DNA of 64,000 nucleotides, taken from NCBI GenBank assembly GCA_902791985.1, contig CADAYD010000008.1, positions 115,011 to 179,010 of the forward strand, read 5' to 3'. Source of the stretch: an uncultured bacterium. Its GTDB lineage: Bacteria; Cyanobacteriota; Vampirovibrionia; Gastranaerophilales; Gastranaerophilaceae. Below, piece after piece: positions 43,189 to 53,034 of this stretch. The stretch's first letter is position 1. Each line of letters opens with the position of its first letter. The notes beneath the pieces are model-generated. The model had not been told where the DNA came from. It saw nothing but the letters and a program-made list of their open reading frames with translations, and ran no database searches. Position numbers and translations under genes: made by a program.

Positions 43189-43734
43189 TTAACTTCTTAC
43201 ATCTGTTTTTAAAACATTATGTAATAATGCTACCGCCGCACCTGCAACTGCACCTGTAATTACGAAAAATTCCGTCGGTCTGAAGTGCTTAGTTGCAAGG
43301 TTATAAGACTTAGTAGCTTTCTTTGCTATTTTTTCAGCCTGAAATCTTGCTTCATAAAAAAGATTTTTCAATTCTTCAACAGAGTCAGAATCTTTTTCAA
43401 CCAAAGAACGAAAAGCCTTCAAAATCCTTGATTTACCAATTTTTTGACCGGTTTTTAATCCTTTGTATGTATTTACAAAAGTATCTTCGGCTAATGATTT
43501 ATCTTCCTTCGCAGCTATTTCGTCTATGTAAGATCTTGTCCAAGGGCTAAATGATTCTTTTGTTTTCTTTATTTCATTTTGTGCGTGCAAATATTCTTTT
43601 GTAGTTTTTTCATCTTCATTTAAAGGATAGCCATACTTTAATCCCCATCCAATAGCAGCACCAACTGCTGCCCCTTTTGCCATTGGGATTAGACAGGTAT
43701 TATGTGAATAGTTGTTTACTGCTTCTACTGCCAT
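43189..43734 (-). CDS. Hypothetical protein with glycine-rich hydrophobic ends, 181 aa
   Basis: No family recognised. From ATG 43734 (AAAAGGA about 12 nt upstream). A glycine-zipper-like hydrophobic segment near the N-terminus (MAKGAAVGAAIGWGLKYG) and another near the C-terminus (FFVITGAVAGAAVALLHNVL) flank a charged helical middle of about 110 residues. This plan suggests a membrane-associated hairpin protein. The small protein at 53,035 has a similar glycine-rich C-terminus. A single minus-strand gene. Confidence 0.65.
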   Translation of the reverse strand: MAVEAVNNYSHNTCLIPMAKGAAVGAAIGWGLKYGYPLNEDEKTTKEYLHAQNEIKKTKESFSPWTRSYIDEIAAKEDKSLAEDTFVNTYKGLKTGQKIGKSRILKAFRSLVEKDSDSVEELKNLFYEARFQAEKIAKKATKSYNLATKHFRPTEFFVITGAVAGAAVALLHNVLKTDVRS

Positions 43735-43902
43735 AGTATACAAATCCTTTTCTGAGATTTTGAGAATACAATTACACTAACTCTAGTTTAATTGAAATCT
43801 GGGAGAATCTGCACTTAAATATTCCATATAGAATTACAAAATTCAAATGAAACTGAGTAATCAGAAACTCATTTTTTTGACATCTGATATTATACTACAA
43901 AA

Positions 43903-44940
43903 TTATTTTTTTGTCAACACCCTTAGAAAATTTAAAACCAGCATAATTATGACAAGAGCCAAAGTTAAGTAAAAATAATATATTATGGCATTATGGCTGG
44001 CGAATAAACAAGCAAGACCTCCTGAAATTATAGCAACAGAAGTTAAAATTACCACAGTTTTTTTCTGAGAAAATCCTGCGTGCAACAGTTTGTGATGGAT
44101 ATGTTCGGCATCCGCAACAAATGGGGATGTGCCTTTAAAAATTCGTCTTAATGATGAAAATGTAATATCAATAATAGGGACAGCAAGAACAATGAATGGC
44201 AACAAAATCGCAATAGTAGCCACTTTCATTACCCCTGTTATAGAAATCGCAGCAAGTAAAAATCCCGAAAACAACGAACCGCTGTCCCCCATAAAAATTT
44301 TTGCAGGATTAAAATTAAATGTTAAAAACGCAAGCATTGAACCCGCCAGAATAAAACCAATCAGTGCACTGATAGGACTCGACGGAGTCAATGTTACCGC
44401 CAAAAGTCCAAGTGTAATGGCATTTACCGTAATTACAGAACCGGCAAGACCGTCTACTCCGTCTATAAAATTAACAGCATTTGAAATTCCCACTATCCAT
44501 AATAATGTAATAGGATATGACCAAATACCAAGTTCAATACCTCCAAAAAACGGTACACTGTCTATTTGGACACCTAATAAATAAACTACAGTCGCAATTG
44601 ATAGCTGCATGAAAAGTTTGAATTTTGCCCCGAGTCCGTATACATCATCAACAAGTCCAAGTAAAAACATTAAAGACCCGCCCAGCAAAATTCCTGAAAG
44701 CAACTTACCATAAGGATAGTAACTCATTAACACAAGACACAAAAAAGTCAGCATTGTACTACCCCAAATTGCAACTCCACCAATTCTTGATATTGGTTTT
44801 GTATGAATTTTTCTTGCATTAGGCAGGTCAACCAATCCCTCTTTTTTGGAAAAACTTATAACCATAGGAACTAAAAATACCCCGATGATATAGGCTATTA
44901 TTGTTCCGATTATATGTGCATGTGTTAATTTAATAATAAT
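43903..44940 (-). CDS. WecA/MraY-family phospho-sugar transferase with probable non-ATG start
   Basis: Multi-pass membrane transferase of glycosyltransferase family 4: KEGLVDLPNARKIHTKPISRIGG, LLGLVDDVYGL, NAVNFIDGVDGLAG and FMGDSGSLF are the Asp-rich catalytic motifs. It moves a sugar phosphate from UDP-sugar to undecaprenyl phosphate to start O-antigen, teichoic or capsule chains. The first ATG (44865) would cut off the first membrane helix (IIGTIIAYIIGVFLVPMV), which is conserved. The frame is open to a TAA at 44947-44949. The glyA stop overlaps AAGGAG (44950-44955), placing an ATT at 44940 at 9 nt spacing; CTG at 44946 is too close. It follows glyA in one operon. Confidence 0.85.
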   Translation of the reverse strand: MIIKLTHAHIIGTIIAYIIGVFLVPMVISFSKKEGLVDLPNARKIHTKPISRIGGVAIWGSTMLTFLCLVLMSYYPYGKLLSGILLGGSLMFLLGLVDDVYGLGAKFKLFMQLSIATVVYLLGVQIDSVPFFGGIELGIWSYPITLLWIVGISNAVNFIDGVDGLAGSVITVNAITLGLLAVTLTPSSPISALIGFILAGSMLAFLTFNFNPAKIFMGDSGSLFSGFLLAAISITGVMKVATIAILLPFIVLAVPIIDITFSSLRRIFKGTSPFVADAEHIHHKLLHAGFSQKKTVVILTSVAIISGGLACLFASHNAIIYYFYLTLALVIIMLVLNFLRVLTKK

Positions 44941-44953
44941 TGTCAGTTACTCC

Positions 44954-46192
44954 TTATTGATACAACGGATGTTTTGTACAGAGTTTCATGCTTCTTGCGT
45001 GCAAATTATCCAATGCAGCTTCATTATCTGACGAATATATTGCAGATGCAATAATCTTTGCAACTTCAGTCATATCATCCTCTTTAAACCCTCTTGTTGT
45101 AACCGCAGGAGTACCAAGTCTAATACCTGATGTTACAAACGGGCTTTGCGGATCATTAGGGACTGTATTTTTATTTGCCGTTATCCCGACACGCTCAAGC
45201 ACATTTGCCATATCTTTTCCGGTTTTACCTGTTTTTCTTAAATCTAATGTCATTAAGTGATTCTCAGTCATTCCACCGACAATATCAAGACCTTCATCCA
45301 TCAATCCTTGAGCAAGAGCCTTTGCATTTTTAATAATTTGCGCTGCATATTCTCTGAATTCAGGTTTTGAAGCCTCTAACAGCGCAACCGCTTTTCCTGC
45401 AATAATATGCTCAAGCGGTCCTCCTTGCATTCCGGGGAAGACTGCTTTGTCAATTGCAGCAGCATACTGCTCATCGCACATAATAATCCCGCCTCTTGGA
45501 CCACGCAAAGATTTGTGAGTTGTTGTTGTAACAAACTGCGCATACCCCGCCGGCGATGGGTGAAGTCCTGCCGCAACAAGTCCTGCAATATGTGCAATAT
45601 CCGCAAGTAAAAGTGCACCCACTTCATCAGCAATTTCTCTAAACTTTTTAAAATCTATAATTTTTGAATAATTACTTGCTCCGCAAATAATCAATTTAGG
45701 CTTGTGTTCAATCGCCATTTTGCGAACATCATCGTAGTCAATTTCACCATATTCGTTAATCCCGTAAGATTTAACATCAAAATACAATCCTGAAAAATTA
45801 ACAGGTGAACCATGTGAAAGATGACCACCATTAGACAAATCCATTGATAAGACTCTGTCACCCGGCTTCATAGTTGCCATGAATACAGCCATATTTGCTT
45901 GAGCCCCGGAATGTGGTTGAACATTAGCATGATCCATTCCAAAAAGCTCGCAAGCACGTTTTTGTGCAAGCTCTTCTATAATATCAATACATTCACAACC
46001 GTTATAATAACGTTTATGAGGTTTTCCTTCCGCATATTTATTTGTCAAAACACTTCCGCAAGCTTCCATTACAGCCAATGATGTACAATTTTCACTCGCT
46101 ATAAGTTCAATTGTATTTTGCTGTCTGTCTAATTCCGCTTCAATTGCCTGAGCAACCTGAGGATCTGTCACTTTTATATTTTCCAAATTCAT
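44954..46192 (-). CDS. glyA: Serine hydroxymethyltransferase
   Basis: 412 residues from ATG 46192 with GGAGGAGAG upstream. [51 protein letters not shown] and [14 protein letters not shown] (the Lys that binds pyridoxal phosphate) are all present. It interconverts serine and glycine with tetrahydrofolate. The stop is 9-14 nt upstream of the WecA-like start and forms part of that gene's ribosome binding site. No glycine riboswitch is visible upstream. Confidence 0.97.
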   Translation of the reverse strand: MNLENIKVTDPQVAQAIEAELDRQQNTIELIASENCTSLAVMEACGSVLTNKYAEGKPHKRYYNGCECIDIIEELAQKRACELFGMDHANVQPHSGAQANMAVFMATMKPGDRVLSMDLSNGGHLSHGSPVNFSGLYFDVKSYGINEYGEIDYDDVRKMAIEHKPKLIICGASNYSKIIDFKKFREIADEVGALLLADIAHIAGLVAAGLHPSPAGYAQFVTTTTHKSLRGPRGGIIMCDEQYAAAIDKAVFPGMQGGPLEHIIAGKAVALLEASKPEFREYAAQIIKNAKALAQGLMDEGLDIVGGMTENHLMTLDLRKTGKTGKDMANVLERVGITANKNTVPNDPQSPFVTSGIRLGTPAVTTRGFKEDDMTEVAKIIASAIYSSDNEAALDNLHARSMKLCTKHPLYQ

Positions 46193-46326
46193 TAATCTCT
46201 CCTCCAATATTATAATTCAATACTCTTTTTAAATTATAGAATTTTTAATAAAAATGGGCAAATTATTAAAGTTTATGTTAGCAAAACAATTCACTACCCA
46301 ATACTTATTTAGCAAAAAGACAAAAT

Positions 46327-46352
46327 AAAGGCGAGGTAGAAACCCCGCCTTT
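46327..46352 (-). terminator. Terminator after the frameshifted pseudogene
   Basis: AAAGGCG/CGCCTTT stem with GGT/ACC inside, located between the pseudogene stop and glyA upstream region. Confidence 0.6.
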
Positions 46353-46367
46353 CAATTCTATAATAAT

Positions 46368-47013
46368 TTATAAATGCTTTGTTGTTATTAATCCTCTTGC
46401 TGCAGCATCGTTTAATGACAAATTCGGGAATGCATCTCTAAACTCATCCGGATACTGGCTTTCAATATGATTTATTACTTCAGCAGCCTTTTTATATTCT
46501 GTTTTATCCGGTTCCGGCATTTTTTCGGGATCAACTATATGCCTTGTAACAGCATTACCATTTTTATCAACCTCAGTAATTGAAGTCATTATACTTTTTA
46601 AAGTCCCGTTTTTATGATATTTTTCTATAATATCATCAATGGTTTTCTTGCTGTACCATAAGACATGCCTTTATATGTTCTTTTGTCTAATCAGGCTCTG
46701 ACTTCATTTCTTCTTTCAACTTCTTTATCTACAACTTGATATATCAATTCTCTCGAATCAGTCGGAACACCTTGTTCCGGTACTTTTTTAGCGTGAGCCC
46801 TTTTAGCGGTAGCCTTTTTTACTTTCGGTTTTGTTTCGACTGCAGCCGGCTCCGGAGATGCTGAACTTACATCTTCATTTAGTTTTTAACTGCTTTCAAA
46901 AAATCAAATTTCTTAACTGAAGAATCCAGTCTAATTTGAGGATTAGCGCCACTGTTTAAACTATCCAAATTTGCCTTTGCTCTGGACAATTCAATTTTGA
47001 ATTCGTCACCCAT
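46368..47013 (-). pseudogene. Frameshifted hypothetical gene (about 215 codons)
   Basis: An ATG at 47013 with AAAGGAG upstream opens MGDEFKIELSRAKANLDSLN and reaches a TAA near 46,888. The neighbouring frame continues without a gap (VSSASPEPAAVETKPKVKK, PTDSRELIYQVVDKEVERR) to an in-frame TGA. It reads on through LDKRTYKGMSYGTARK, and a second shift leads into the frame TIDDIIEKYHKNG and ITEVDKNGNAVTRHIVDPEK to the stop at 46368. Two frameshifts and one stop in 646 bp mean decay. The original protein is unrecognised: a Pro/Lys-rich linker and a helical C-terminus. Confidence 0.7.
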
Positions 47014-47202
47014 TATAATACTCCTTTCGTGTTTTTACTCTTTCTCGTTAAGCACACATTTGCTTTATATACATATAAAAACATTTGCAAGATAATTGCC
47101 TTAATCTGCACGAATCACCACATATAACATCGTATCATACAGGCACTATAACTAAATTTAAGCCCCATTTTGTCCGTCTTTACATTATGTAATATTATAT
47201 AA

Positions 47203-49293
47203 CTAATACTTATTTTTATTCGCACTGTAAATATACGAAACAAGCATTAGTATAACCCCCAGAGCAAGAAAGGCAACCAGTTTAAATATTGCTTCTACAT
47301 TAGCCAAATCATAAATAAATATTCTGAAAATTGCCAGTATTATAAGAAAAATACCGGCATTAATAAGATATTTCTTATTCTTCAATATACCGGCTATAGT
47401 GGTTATTCCCGAATACAATACCCACGAAAGAGAAATAACATACTCCATTTTTGGATTCTGGTAAAAAATTTGATTACTTTCGCTGTGGCAAATTAAAAAT
47501 CCTAAAATTATTCCCAAATATTTATATACATCCGTATTATCCCATTTCGAAAAAATAAAACTCGTTACAATTGCGAGTACAAATGCAGCAACTTTCATAT
47601 TGAAAATAACTATATATGAACCATAATAAAAATAAGAGCAAATCATTAAAGCAATCAATGAAATACCAAAAATTACCAAACCTGCAATATTAAATAACTG
47701 AGAATCATGTATTTTTGCAAACCTCTTGGCATTTAAGGCATAAACAAAACCGATAATTATATCTACCATGTTGCGGTTAAAATCAAGAAGCTCACTATTA
47801 TGAACAGATTTTGATAATATAGAATTTATTTCTCCTGTTAAATAAATATAACCGAGCGACAATCCGCTAAACAACAATAAATTATGCATTTTTTTATCAT
47901 CATTTTTCATAATTAAAGCTGAAATTATCATTGATAAAACAGGGAATACAAATAATAATGTTCTAATATTAAAAATAGGAGCATAAGTGGCAACAAGGCA
48001 ATTCTCTCCTGAATATTTAGCACATAAAGCAGCGATAATTGCAGTTGAAAAAGACCAAATAACAGAACCTTTAAGATATTTTGCATCTATTTTTTGAATA
48101 GTAAAAGTTATTAATAATGCAAGAATTGACCACCCGATGGCTCTTTGAAAAGTATTTAGTAAGAAAAATCCAATAAGCCAAATATTAATAACCGCAGAAT
48201 ATTCATAGAATTTGTACAAATTATTTTGGACTTTTCTTGAAAAGTAAGATAATGCGAGATATATGACAGCCGTTGCACTTAATAAAATTGCTAATTTATT
48301 ATATGCATCATGAAATATCATTGAAGAAAACAATGTTAAAATACCATAATTTGCATAACATACTATATTATCAACATCATCTCCTTTAGTTCTCAAAACA
48401 TCATAGATTAAATATATTCCCCACAAGATAACAGGAAATGCAATGTGGATTTTAGTACCAAAATTACACAAAAATACCACCATAGTTAAAAACAGATTTA
48501 TAATATTTACCCAATTTGTACTTTTATTTCTTAAAGTAAACAATACTGATAACATATTTATGAATACGAAATATGATAATAAAGCATTTGCACCTGCTTT
48601 TGCGCAAAATGGAGTAAGATAAGCACCTATCAGACCGATAATTAACATTGATAAAGTTTTCATTTTATCTGCAATTAAATAAGTTGTAATAAGCAGCAAT
48701 GAACCGATTATTATTACACTTGGAGTATTCAAAAAGTCAAATATTGTATATGCACAAAATGTTGTTATAAATAAATCGGCAAAACCTGTTCCAAGCATAA
48801 CTTCTGAATAATTTTTAAGAGCCTCTTTTCTATGTAAATAAAAAGCGGTTCCGATTAAACCAAAACCGGCCAAATAAGCAAAAATCACTTTCATTAAAGG
48901 AGTTATAACAATATGCATTGATACAAGTTTAATAAATATAATAAGTGCCACAATAATTGCAATCGCACCTACTTTATTAAAAATATTCCCCAGAAAAACT
49001 TTTTGTAAATCTAAACGTTCAGAAACCTTATATGATTCTTCAATATAAGCAGGTTCACTTGATGCTGAAATATTTTCCGGTGCAGGCGGCTCAGTTATTT
49101 GAGCCTCAGGATTTTTTTGCGGTTCAGGAGAAACAACTTCATCTGAGCAATTACTTTGCATACCTGATTGTTTGTTAGCAACAATTTTTTTAAGCTCGTT
49201 TAAACTTATAGATAAATCCTCTACTTTGTTGTGTAGAACCGCAAGCCAAATGATAATGCCAACAAATACCATTGTTACATATGAAAACAGCAT
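47203..49293 (-). CDS. DUF2339 multi-pass membrane protein
   Basis: 696 residues. An N-terminal membrane helix, then a short coiled segment (HNKVEDLSISLNELKKIV), a Pro/Glu-rich linker (PEPQKNPEAQITEPPAPEN), and about 18-20 membrane helices. The block FLGNIFNKVGAIAIIVALI followed by PLMKVIFAYLAG is typical of DUF2339. Function unknown; the family lies in the inner membrane. Start placed at the second ATG (49293) because GGAGAG is just upstream. It is the last gene of the operon rsgA, ispA, PAP2-like, DUF2339. Confidence 0.85.
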   Translation of the reverse strand: MLFSYVTMVFVGIIIWLAVLHNKVEDLSISLNELKKIVANKQSGMQSNCSDEVVSPEPQKNPEAQITEPPAPENISASSEPAYIEESYKVSERLDLQKVFLGNIFNKVGAIAIIVALIIFIKLVSMHIVITPLMKVIFAYLAGFGLIGTAFYLHRKEALKNYSEVMLGTGFADLFITTFCAYTIFDFLNTPSVIIIGSLLLITTYLIADKMKTLSMLIIGLIGAYLTPFCAKAGANALLSYFVFINMLSVLFTLRNKSTNWVNIINLFLTMVVFLCNFGTKIHIAFPVILWGIYLIYDVLRTKGDDVDNIVCYANYGILTLFSSMIFHDAYNKLAILLSATAVIYLALSYFSRKVQNNLYKFYEYSAVINIWLIGFFLLNTFQRAIGWSILALLITFTIQKIDAKYLKGSVIWSFSTAIIAALCAKYSGENCLVATYAPIFNIRTLLFVFPVLSMIISALIMKNDDKKMHNLLLFSGLSLGYIYLTGEINSILSKSVHNSELLDFNRNMVDIIIGFVYALNAKRFAKIHDSQLFNIAGLVIFGISLIALMICSYFYYGSYIVIFNMKVAAFVLAIVTSFIFSKWDNTDVYKYLGIILGFLICHSESNQIFYQNPKMEYVISLSWVLYSGITTIAGILKNKKYLINAGIFLIILAIFRIFIYDLANVEAIFKLVAFLALGVILMLVSYIYSANKNKY

Positions 49294-49314
49294 AAAACTC
49301 TCCATTTATCAGAA

Positions 49315-49791
49315 TTACCCCAATATAAACAAGTGATACAAATAAGCAAAAGTTATACCGTAAACGGCACCGACAAAAACTTCCAGTGGAGTATGGCCTA
49401 AAAGTTCTTTCAATTTTCCCCCGACAGCCTTTAAATCGTGATTATACATTTCTTCCATAACCTTGTTCAAACAAGCAGCAGTTTTACCTGCAGCACGTCT
49501 TAAACCTGCAGCATCATACATTATTATCAAAGAAAACCCTAATGACATTGCAAATACTATAGAATCATAACCCTCTAAAATTCCAACAATGGTTGAAAGT
49601 GCCATTACACCTGCGGAATGTGTACTTGGCATCCCGCCTGTAGTTGTAAATATTTTAAAATTAACTTTTTTTGTTTGAATTGTAAATAATATAAATTTTA
49701 TAATTTGGCCGGTAAATGCCGACAAAAGCCCACAGCTTAAAGCCTCATATCCGTTGTTTGCAACAAGTTGTCTAAATGTTTCTAAATGCAT
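49315..49791 (-). CDS. Divergent PAP2 family protein (DUF212/YuiD-like)
   Basis: 158 residues, four to five membrane helices. TTGGMPSTHSAGVMAL is the hallmark PSTHSA motif, with AAGLRRAAGKTA and LLGHTPLEVFVGAVYGI after it. The family is related to PAP2 phosphatases but the bacterial proteins have no proven substrate; undecaprenyl or isoprenoid phosphates are plausible. The start overlaps the ispA stop by one base, and ispA makes isoprenoid diphosphates, so a link to isoprenoid lipid handling is a reasonable inference. Confidence 0.9.
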   Translation of the reverse strand: MHLETFRQLVANNGYEALSCGLLSAFTGQIIKFILFTIQTKKVNFKIFTTTGGMPSTHSAGVMALSTIVGILEGYDSIVFAMSLGFSLIIMYDAAGLRRAAGKTAACLNKVMEEMYNHDLKAVGGKLKELLGHTPLEVFVGAVYGITFAYLYHLFILG

Positions 49792-50669
49792 TAAATTCCC
49801 ACTCTCTTATAAATTTGCTCTATAATTTCATTGAATATATCTGAATATAAATTCTGTTTTTCCATTATAGCTCGACAATCTTGCAATTTGCAAAAAAGTT
49901 TACATTTTGCCTCATCAAGACCATAAAGAGAAACATATGTTAATTTATTCTCAATTTTATCTTTCCCAAGTGTTTTACCCATCTGCTCAAATGTTGAAAT
50001 CTCATCCAAAATATCGTCAGCTATTTGAAATGAAATTCCAAAATTTTTGGCAAATTCCGTTACTGCATCAATTTTATCATCATCCGCACCTGCTATAATT
50101 GCACCTGTACGCATTGCAAGTTGAAACAAATCTGAAGTTTTATGTAAATGTAAATATTCAAGAGTTTTCTCTTTATTATCAATATTCATATTATTTTCAC
50201 TTTCAATGTCCACAACCTGACCTGCTATAACCCCTCTTGCACCGGCATAATTAAAAAATTCATTTAAAACACGAATTTTTGTTGACAGAGAAAGAGTTTC
50301 AGAATATTTTGAGATAATTTGCGGGGCAAAAGTCAGGAGTGCATCTCCTGCCAAAACGGCTATCGCTTCTCCGAAAACTTTATGATTTGTAAGTTTACCA
50401 CGTCTGAAATCATCATTATCCATACATGGCAAATCATCATGAATTAAAGTTTGAGCATGAAGCATCTCTATTGCACAAGCGGCCGGTATTGCATCTTCTA
50501 TTTCTCCGCCCAAAATTTTGCATGTTTCAAGACACATAACAGGCCGCAACCTCTTACCCTGAAGGGTTACAGTATATTTCATGGATTTAAAAAGAGTTTG
50601 TGGTTCCTCTATTTGTATAAATTCATTGAGTTTATCATCAATAAGTTTTACATAATCATTCATCTTCAT
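49791..50669 (-). CDS. ispA: Farnesyl/geranyl diphosphate synthase (polyprenyl synthetase)
   Basis: 292 residues with both Asp-rich motifs: DDLPCMDNDD (first, DDxxD-type with a 4-residue insert usual in type II FPP synthases) and DDILD (second). GKRLRPVMCLETCKILGG and LAGDALLTFAPQ are family blocks. It condenses isopentenyl diphosphate with allylic diphosphates; chain length, most likely C15, is inferred. The ATG at 50669 or 50663 overlaps the rsgA stop, so translation is coupled. Confidence 0.9.
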   Translation of the reverse strand: MKMNDYVKLIDDKLNEFIQIEEPQTLFKSMKYTVTLQGKRLRPVMCLETCKILGGEIEDAIPAACAIEMLHAQTLIHDDLPCMDNDDFRRGKLTNHKVFGEAIAVLAGDALLTFAPQIISKYSETLSLSTKIRVLNEFFNYAGARGVIAGQVVDIESENNMNIDNKEKTLEYLHLHKTSDLFQLAMRTGAIIAGADDDKIDAVTEFAKNFGISFQIADDILDEISTFEQMGKTLGKDKIENKLTYVSLYGLDEAKCKLFCKLQDCRAIMEKQNLYSDIFNEIIEQIYKRVGI

Positions 50670-51654
50670 GTTCGTCCAATTCCTTATACAATTTTTGTTT
50701 CAGTGTATTTCTACCACCTTGGCGTTTTTTTTCGCTTATTTTTACAACAGACTTATTATTGTGAAGTTTGTTATGCGTTTCAATTTTTCTGCCGTTATAT
50801 TTAATTTTTTCTTTGTATTCAAAAGCCTCTTTTACAAATTCCAAATAACTTTCATACCTTGTATAATCAATATTATCGATATTTTTAAGAACTTCACATC
50901 CGGTTTCGTTTATATGAAGACAATCAGAATATTTACATTTGTCTTTATATTTGTGTATTTCATCAAATAATAAATCCACATCTTTTGGCAGGATAAAGTC
51001 AAATTTTAGATTACTAAATCCCGGAGTATCTATTATACGTGTATCTTTTGAAACTTCTATAATTTCACAATGACGTGTTGTATGAGTTCCGCGGCTGAGT
51101 TTTTCACTGACTGATTGAGTTTTTAGTTTTACATCCGGGTTTAGAGAATTTATCAGACTGGATTTTCCAACTCCGGAGTTCCCGCACAATGCAGTTAATT
51201 TTCCTTTCAAAAGTTTTGAAAAATGTTCTATACCGTTATGTTCTTTTGCAGAAGTGAAAATGATTTTGTAGCCTAAATCTGAGTATATTTCTTCAATTTT
51301 ATCCTGTAATTCAATTTCAAATTCCAAATCTTCCTTATTAAAACATAATATAATCGGAATTTTATAATACTTTGCAAGTGAAATATAACGATTTAATTGG
51401 CTAAAATCCAAATCAGGTTCTTTTAATGCACTGACAACAACAATCTGATCAACATTTGCAACCGCCGGACGTCTTATATAAGTTTTTCTCGGTAGAATTT
51501 TTACTATAGCATCATTTTGAATTTCAACAAAATCACCCGTTACAATAGACGCCTTTTGTTTTTTCAAAACTTCTCTTATTTTGTATGGTTTAATATTGCC
51601 ATCAATATTTACATAATAAGAATCAGAATATATTTTATAAATTTGTCCATGCAT
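50656..51654 (-). CDS. rsgA: Ribosome small subunit-dependent GTPase A
   Basis: 332 residues. N-terminal OB fold, then a circularly permuted GTPase: the NKED (G4) block comes before Walker A GNSGVGKSSLINSL (G1) and DTPGF (G3). A C-terminal zinc finger (CKYSDCLHINETGC) follows. It assists 30S maturation. The last ~40 residues are a basic extension (ISEKKRQGGRNTLKQKLYKE). The ATG follows TAAAAT by about 6 nt on the minus strand, another possibly leaderless start. First gene of a four-gene operon. Confidence 0.95.
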   Translation of the reverse strand: MHGQIYKIYSDSYYVNIDGNIKPYKIREVLKKQKASIVTGDFVEIQNDAIVKILPRKTYIRRPAVANVDQIVVVSALKEPDLDFSQLNRYISLAKYYKIPIILCFNKEDLEFEIELQDKIEEIYSDLGYKIIFTSAKEHNGIEHFSKLLKGKLTALCGNSGVGKSSLINSLNPDVKLKTQSVSEKLSRGTHTTRHCEIIEVSKDTRIIDTPGFSNLKFDFILPKDVDLLFDEIHKYKDKCKYSDCLHINETGCEVLKNIDNIDYTRYESYLEFVKEAFEYKEKIKYNGRKIETHNKLHNNKSVVKISEKKRQGGRNTLKQKLYKELDEHEDE

Positions 51655-51811
51655 AAAATAATTTTACTAAAAAAGAATTAATTATGCACAAGTTAACAAA
51701 AACCTATAAAAATTTTATTGTTGCGTTTTGTAAACATGAACTGCAAAAAATAGCAATTATTTCTGATAATTATACTTTATATAAGTGTAGATTTAGGTAG
51801 GGTAATATAGT

Positions 51812-53011
51812 ATGCAAGTAGCAGGTCAAAATCAGCAACCAATTCCGCAATATAATACAGGTTACAATTGTACTTGTACACCTGCACAGAGCGCGCCGGC
51901 TGCGCCTGTCACTCAAACATGTGCACCTTATAATCCGCCATATTATCCTCCGCAAATAACGACAACACCCGGTGCAACCGGAGTAAATATCCAGATATTC
52001 AACCCGACAGCAAGCCCACAAGCACCAAATTATAACGTAAATTCGCCTAACTATTATCCTGCGGGCGCATATCCATCAAATTATTACACAACTCAAATGG
52101 GTCAATGCCCTTGTGCATGTCAAAACCAAAGCGGGATTAACCAAGCCAATAATCCATATAGACAGGGCGGATTATTAAACCCGAATGACAAGAATAATCC
52201 GTACGGAGCAGATCCGCAAAATCCGAACAATCCGTACAGACCGGGCGGGGCTTTTGATTCCACCAATCCAAATAATCCATACAGAACCGATTCAGGATAC
52301 AATCCACAAGATCCAAACAGTCCTAACAACCCTTATAGAGCGGGCGGACCTTTAGACCCAAATAATCCGAACAATCCGTATGGTGCTAATCCAAATGACC
52401 CGAACAACCCGTACAGACCAAACGGACCTTTAGACCCAAATAATAAAGAAAACGTATATGGAGCAGGCGGCTTATTAGATCCTAAAAATCCTATAAGTCC
52501 GTACTACAACGCAAATACAACAAATATTACAAATGATAATAATAACAAAACCAAGAAAAAACGTGTAGTATTATTAAATGATAATTACATAAAAAATCTT
52601 GAAAATATGTTGAACAGCCAAGATAAAGCCCAACGTATAACCGCAGCAAAAGAAGTATTTGAAAGACTTGACGAAGATCCGTCAAGAAAAGATGATAAGG
52701 CTTTAACTGCATTGATTAATAAGATGTTACAAGATCCGGTTCAAGAAATCAGATTAATTGCACTTAGCGCTTTAGAAGGTAGAATAGTAAACGGAGATGA
52801 TTTCACAGTCGGAGTTTTACAACAAATGCAAACCAATCCGCAAGGGCACGGATATGATGCTGCTGATGCTTCCCGTATCTTGTTAGATATGTCAGCTCAA
52901 AGAGTGGATAAAGATGTCCCTGTTGATCCTGATAAACGTACAACAATATATACAGTAAACGACAAAGATGACAAAAAGAAAAAAAGTCAGATAAAATCAA
53001 ATAACAAATAA
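51812..53011 (+). CDS. Asn/Pro-rich repeat protein with C-terminal HEAT-like domain
   Basis: 399 residues, no clear signal peptide. Residues 1-110 are Pro/Tyr/Gln-rich with scattered Cys pairs (NCTCTP, CPCACQN). Residues 115-235 are 10- to 20-residue repeats built on NNPYRxGG and DPNNPNNPYG. From about 250 a folded part begins (DNYIKNLENMLNSQDKAQRITAAKEVFERL, and VQEIRLIALSALEG), like two or three HEAT repeats, then a Lys-rich tail. No family known. It is followed 24 bp later by another unknown gene, so they may form a lineage-specific operon. Confidence 0.7.
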   Translation: MQVAGQNQQPIPQYNTGYNCTCTPAQSAPAAPVTQTCAPYNPPYYPPQITTTPGATGVNIQIFNPTASPQAPNYNVNSPNYYPAGAYPSNYYTTQMGQCPCACQNQSGINQANNPYRQGGLLNPNDKNNPYGADPQNPNNPYRPGGAFDSTNPNNPYRTDSGYNPQDPNSPNNPYRAGGPLDPNNPNNPYGANPNDPNNPYRPNGPLDPNNKENVYGAGGLLDPKNPISPYYNANTTNITNDNNNKTKKKRVVLLNDNYIKNLENMLNSQDKAQRITAAKEVFERLDEDPSRKDDKALTALINKMLQDPVQEIRLIALSALEGRIVNGDDFTVGVLQQMQTNPQGHGYDAADASRILLDMSAQRVDKDVPVDPDKRTTIYTVNDKDDKKKKSQIKSNNK

Positions 53012-53034
53012 ATTATGAATAAAGGATGATTAAA

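Noticed and set aside
46193..46320. Glycine riboswitch upstream of glyA
   Set aside because: The 130 bp are plain AT-rich sequence with a promoter; no tandem aptamer stems or conserved motifs.
46600..46720. Stop-codon recoding (TGA read through) in the decayed gene
   Set aside because: Two separate frameshifts are also needed, and no Sec or Pyl element is visible, so decay is simpler.
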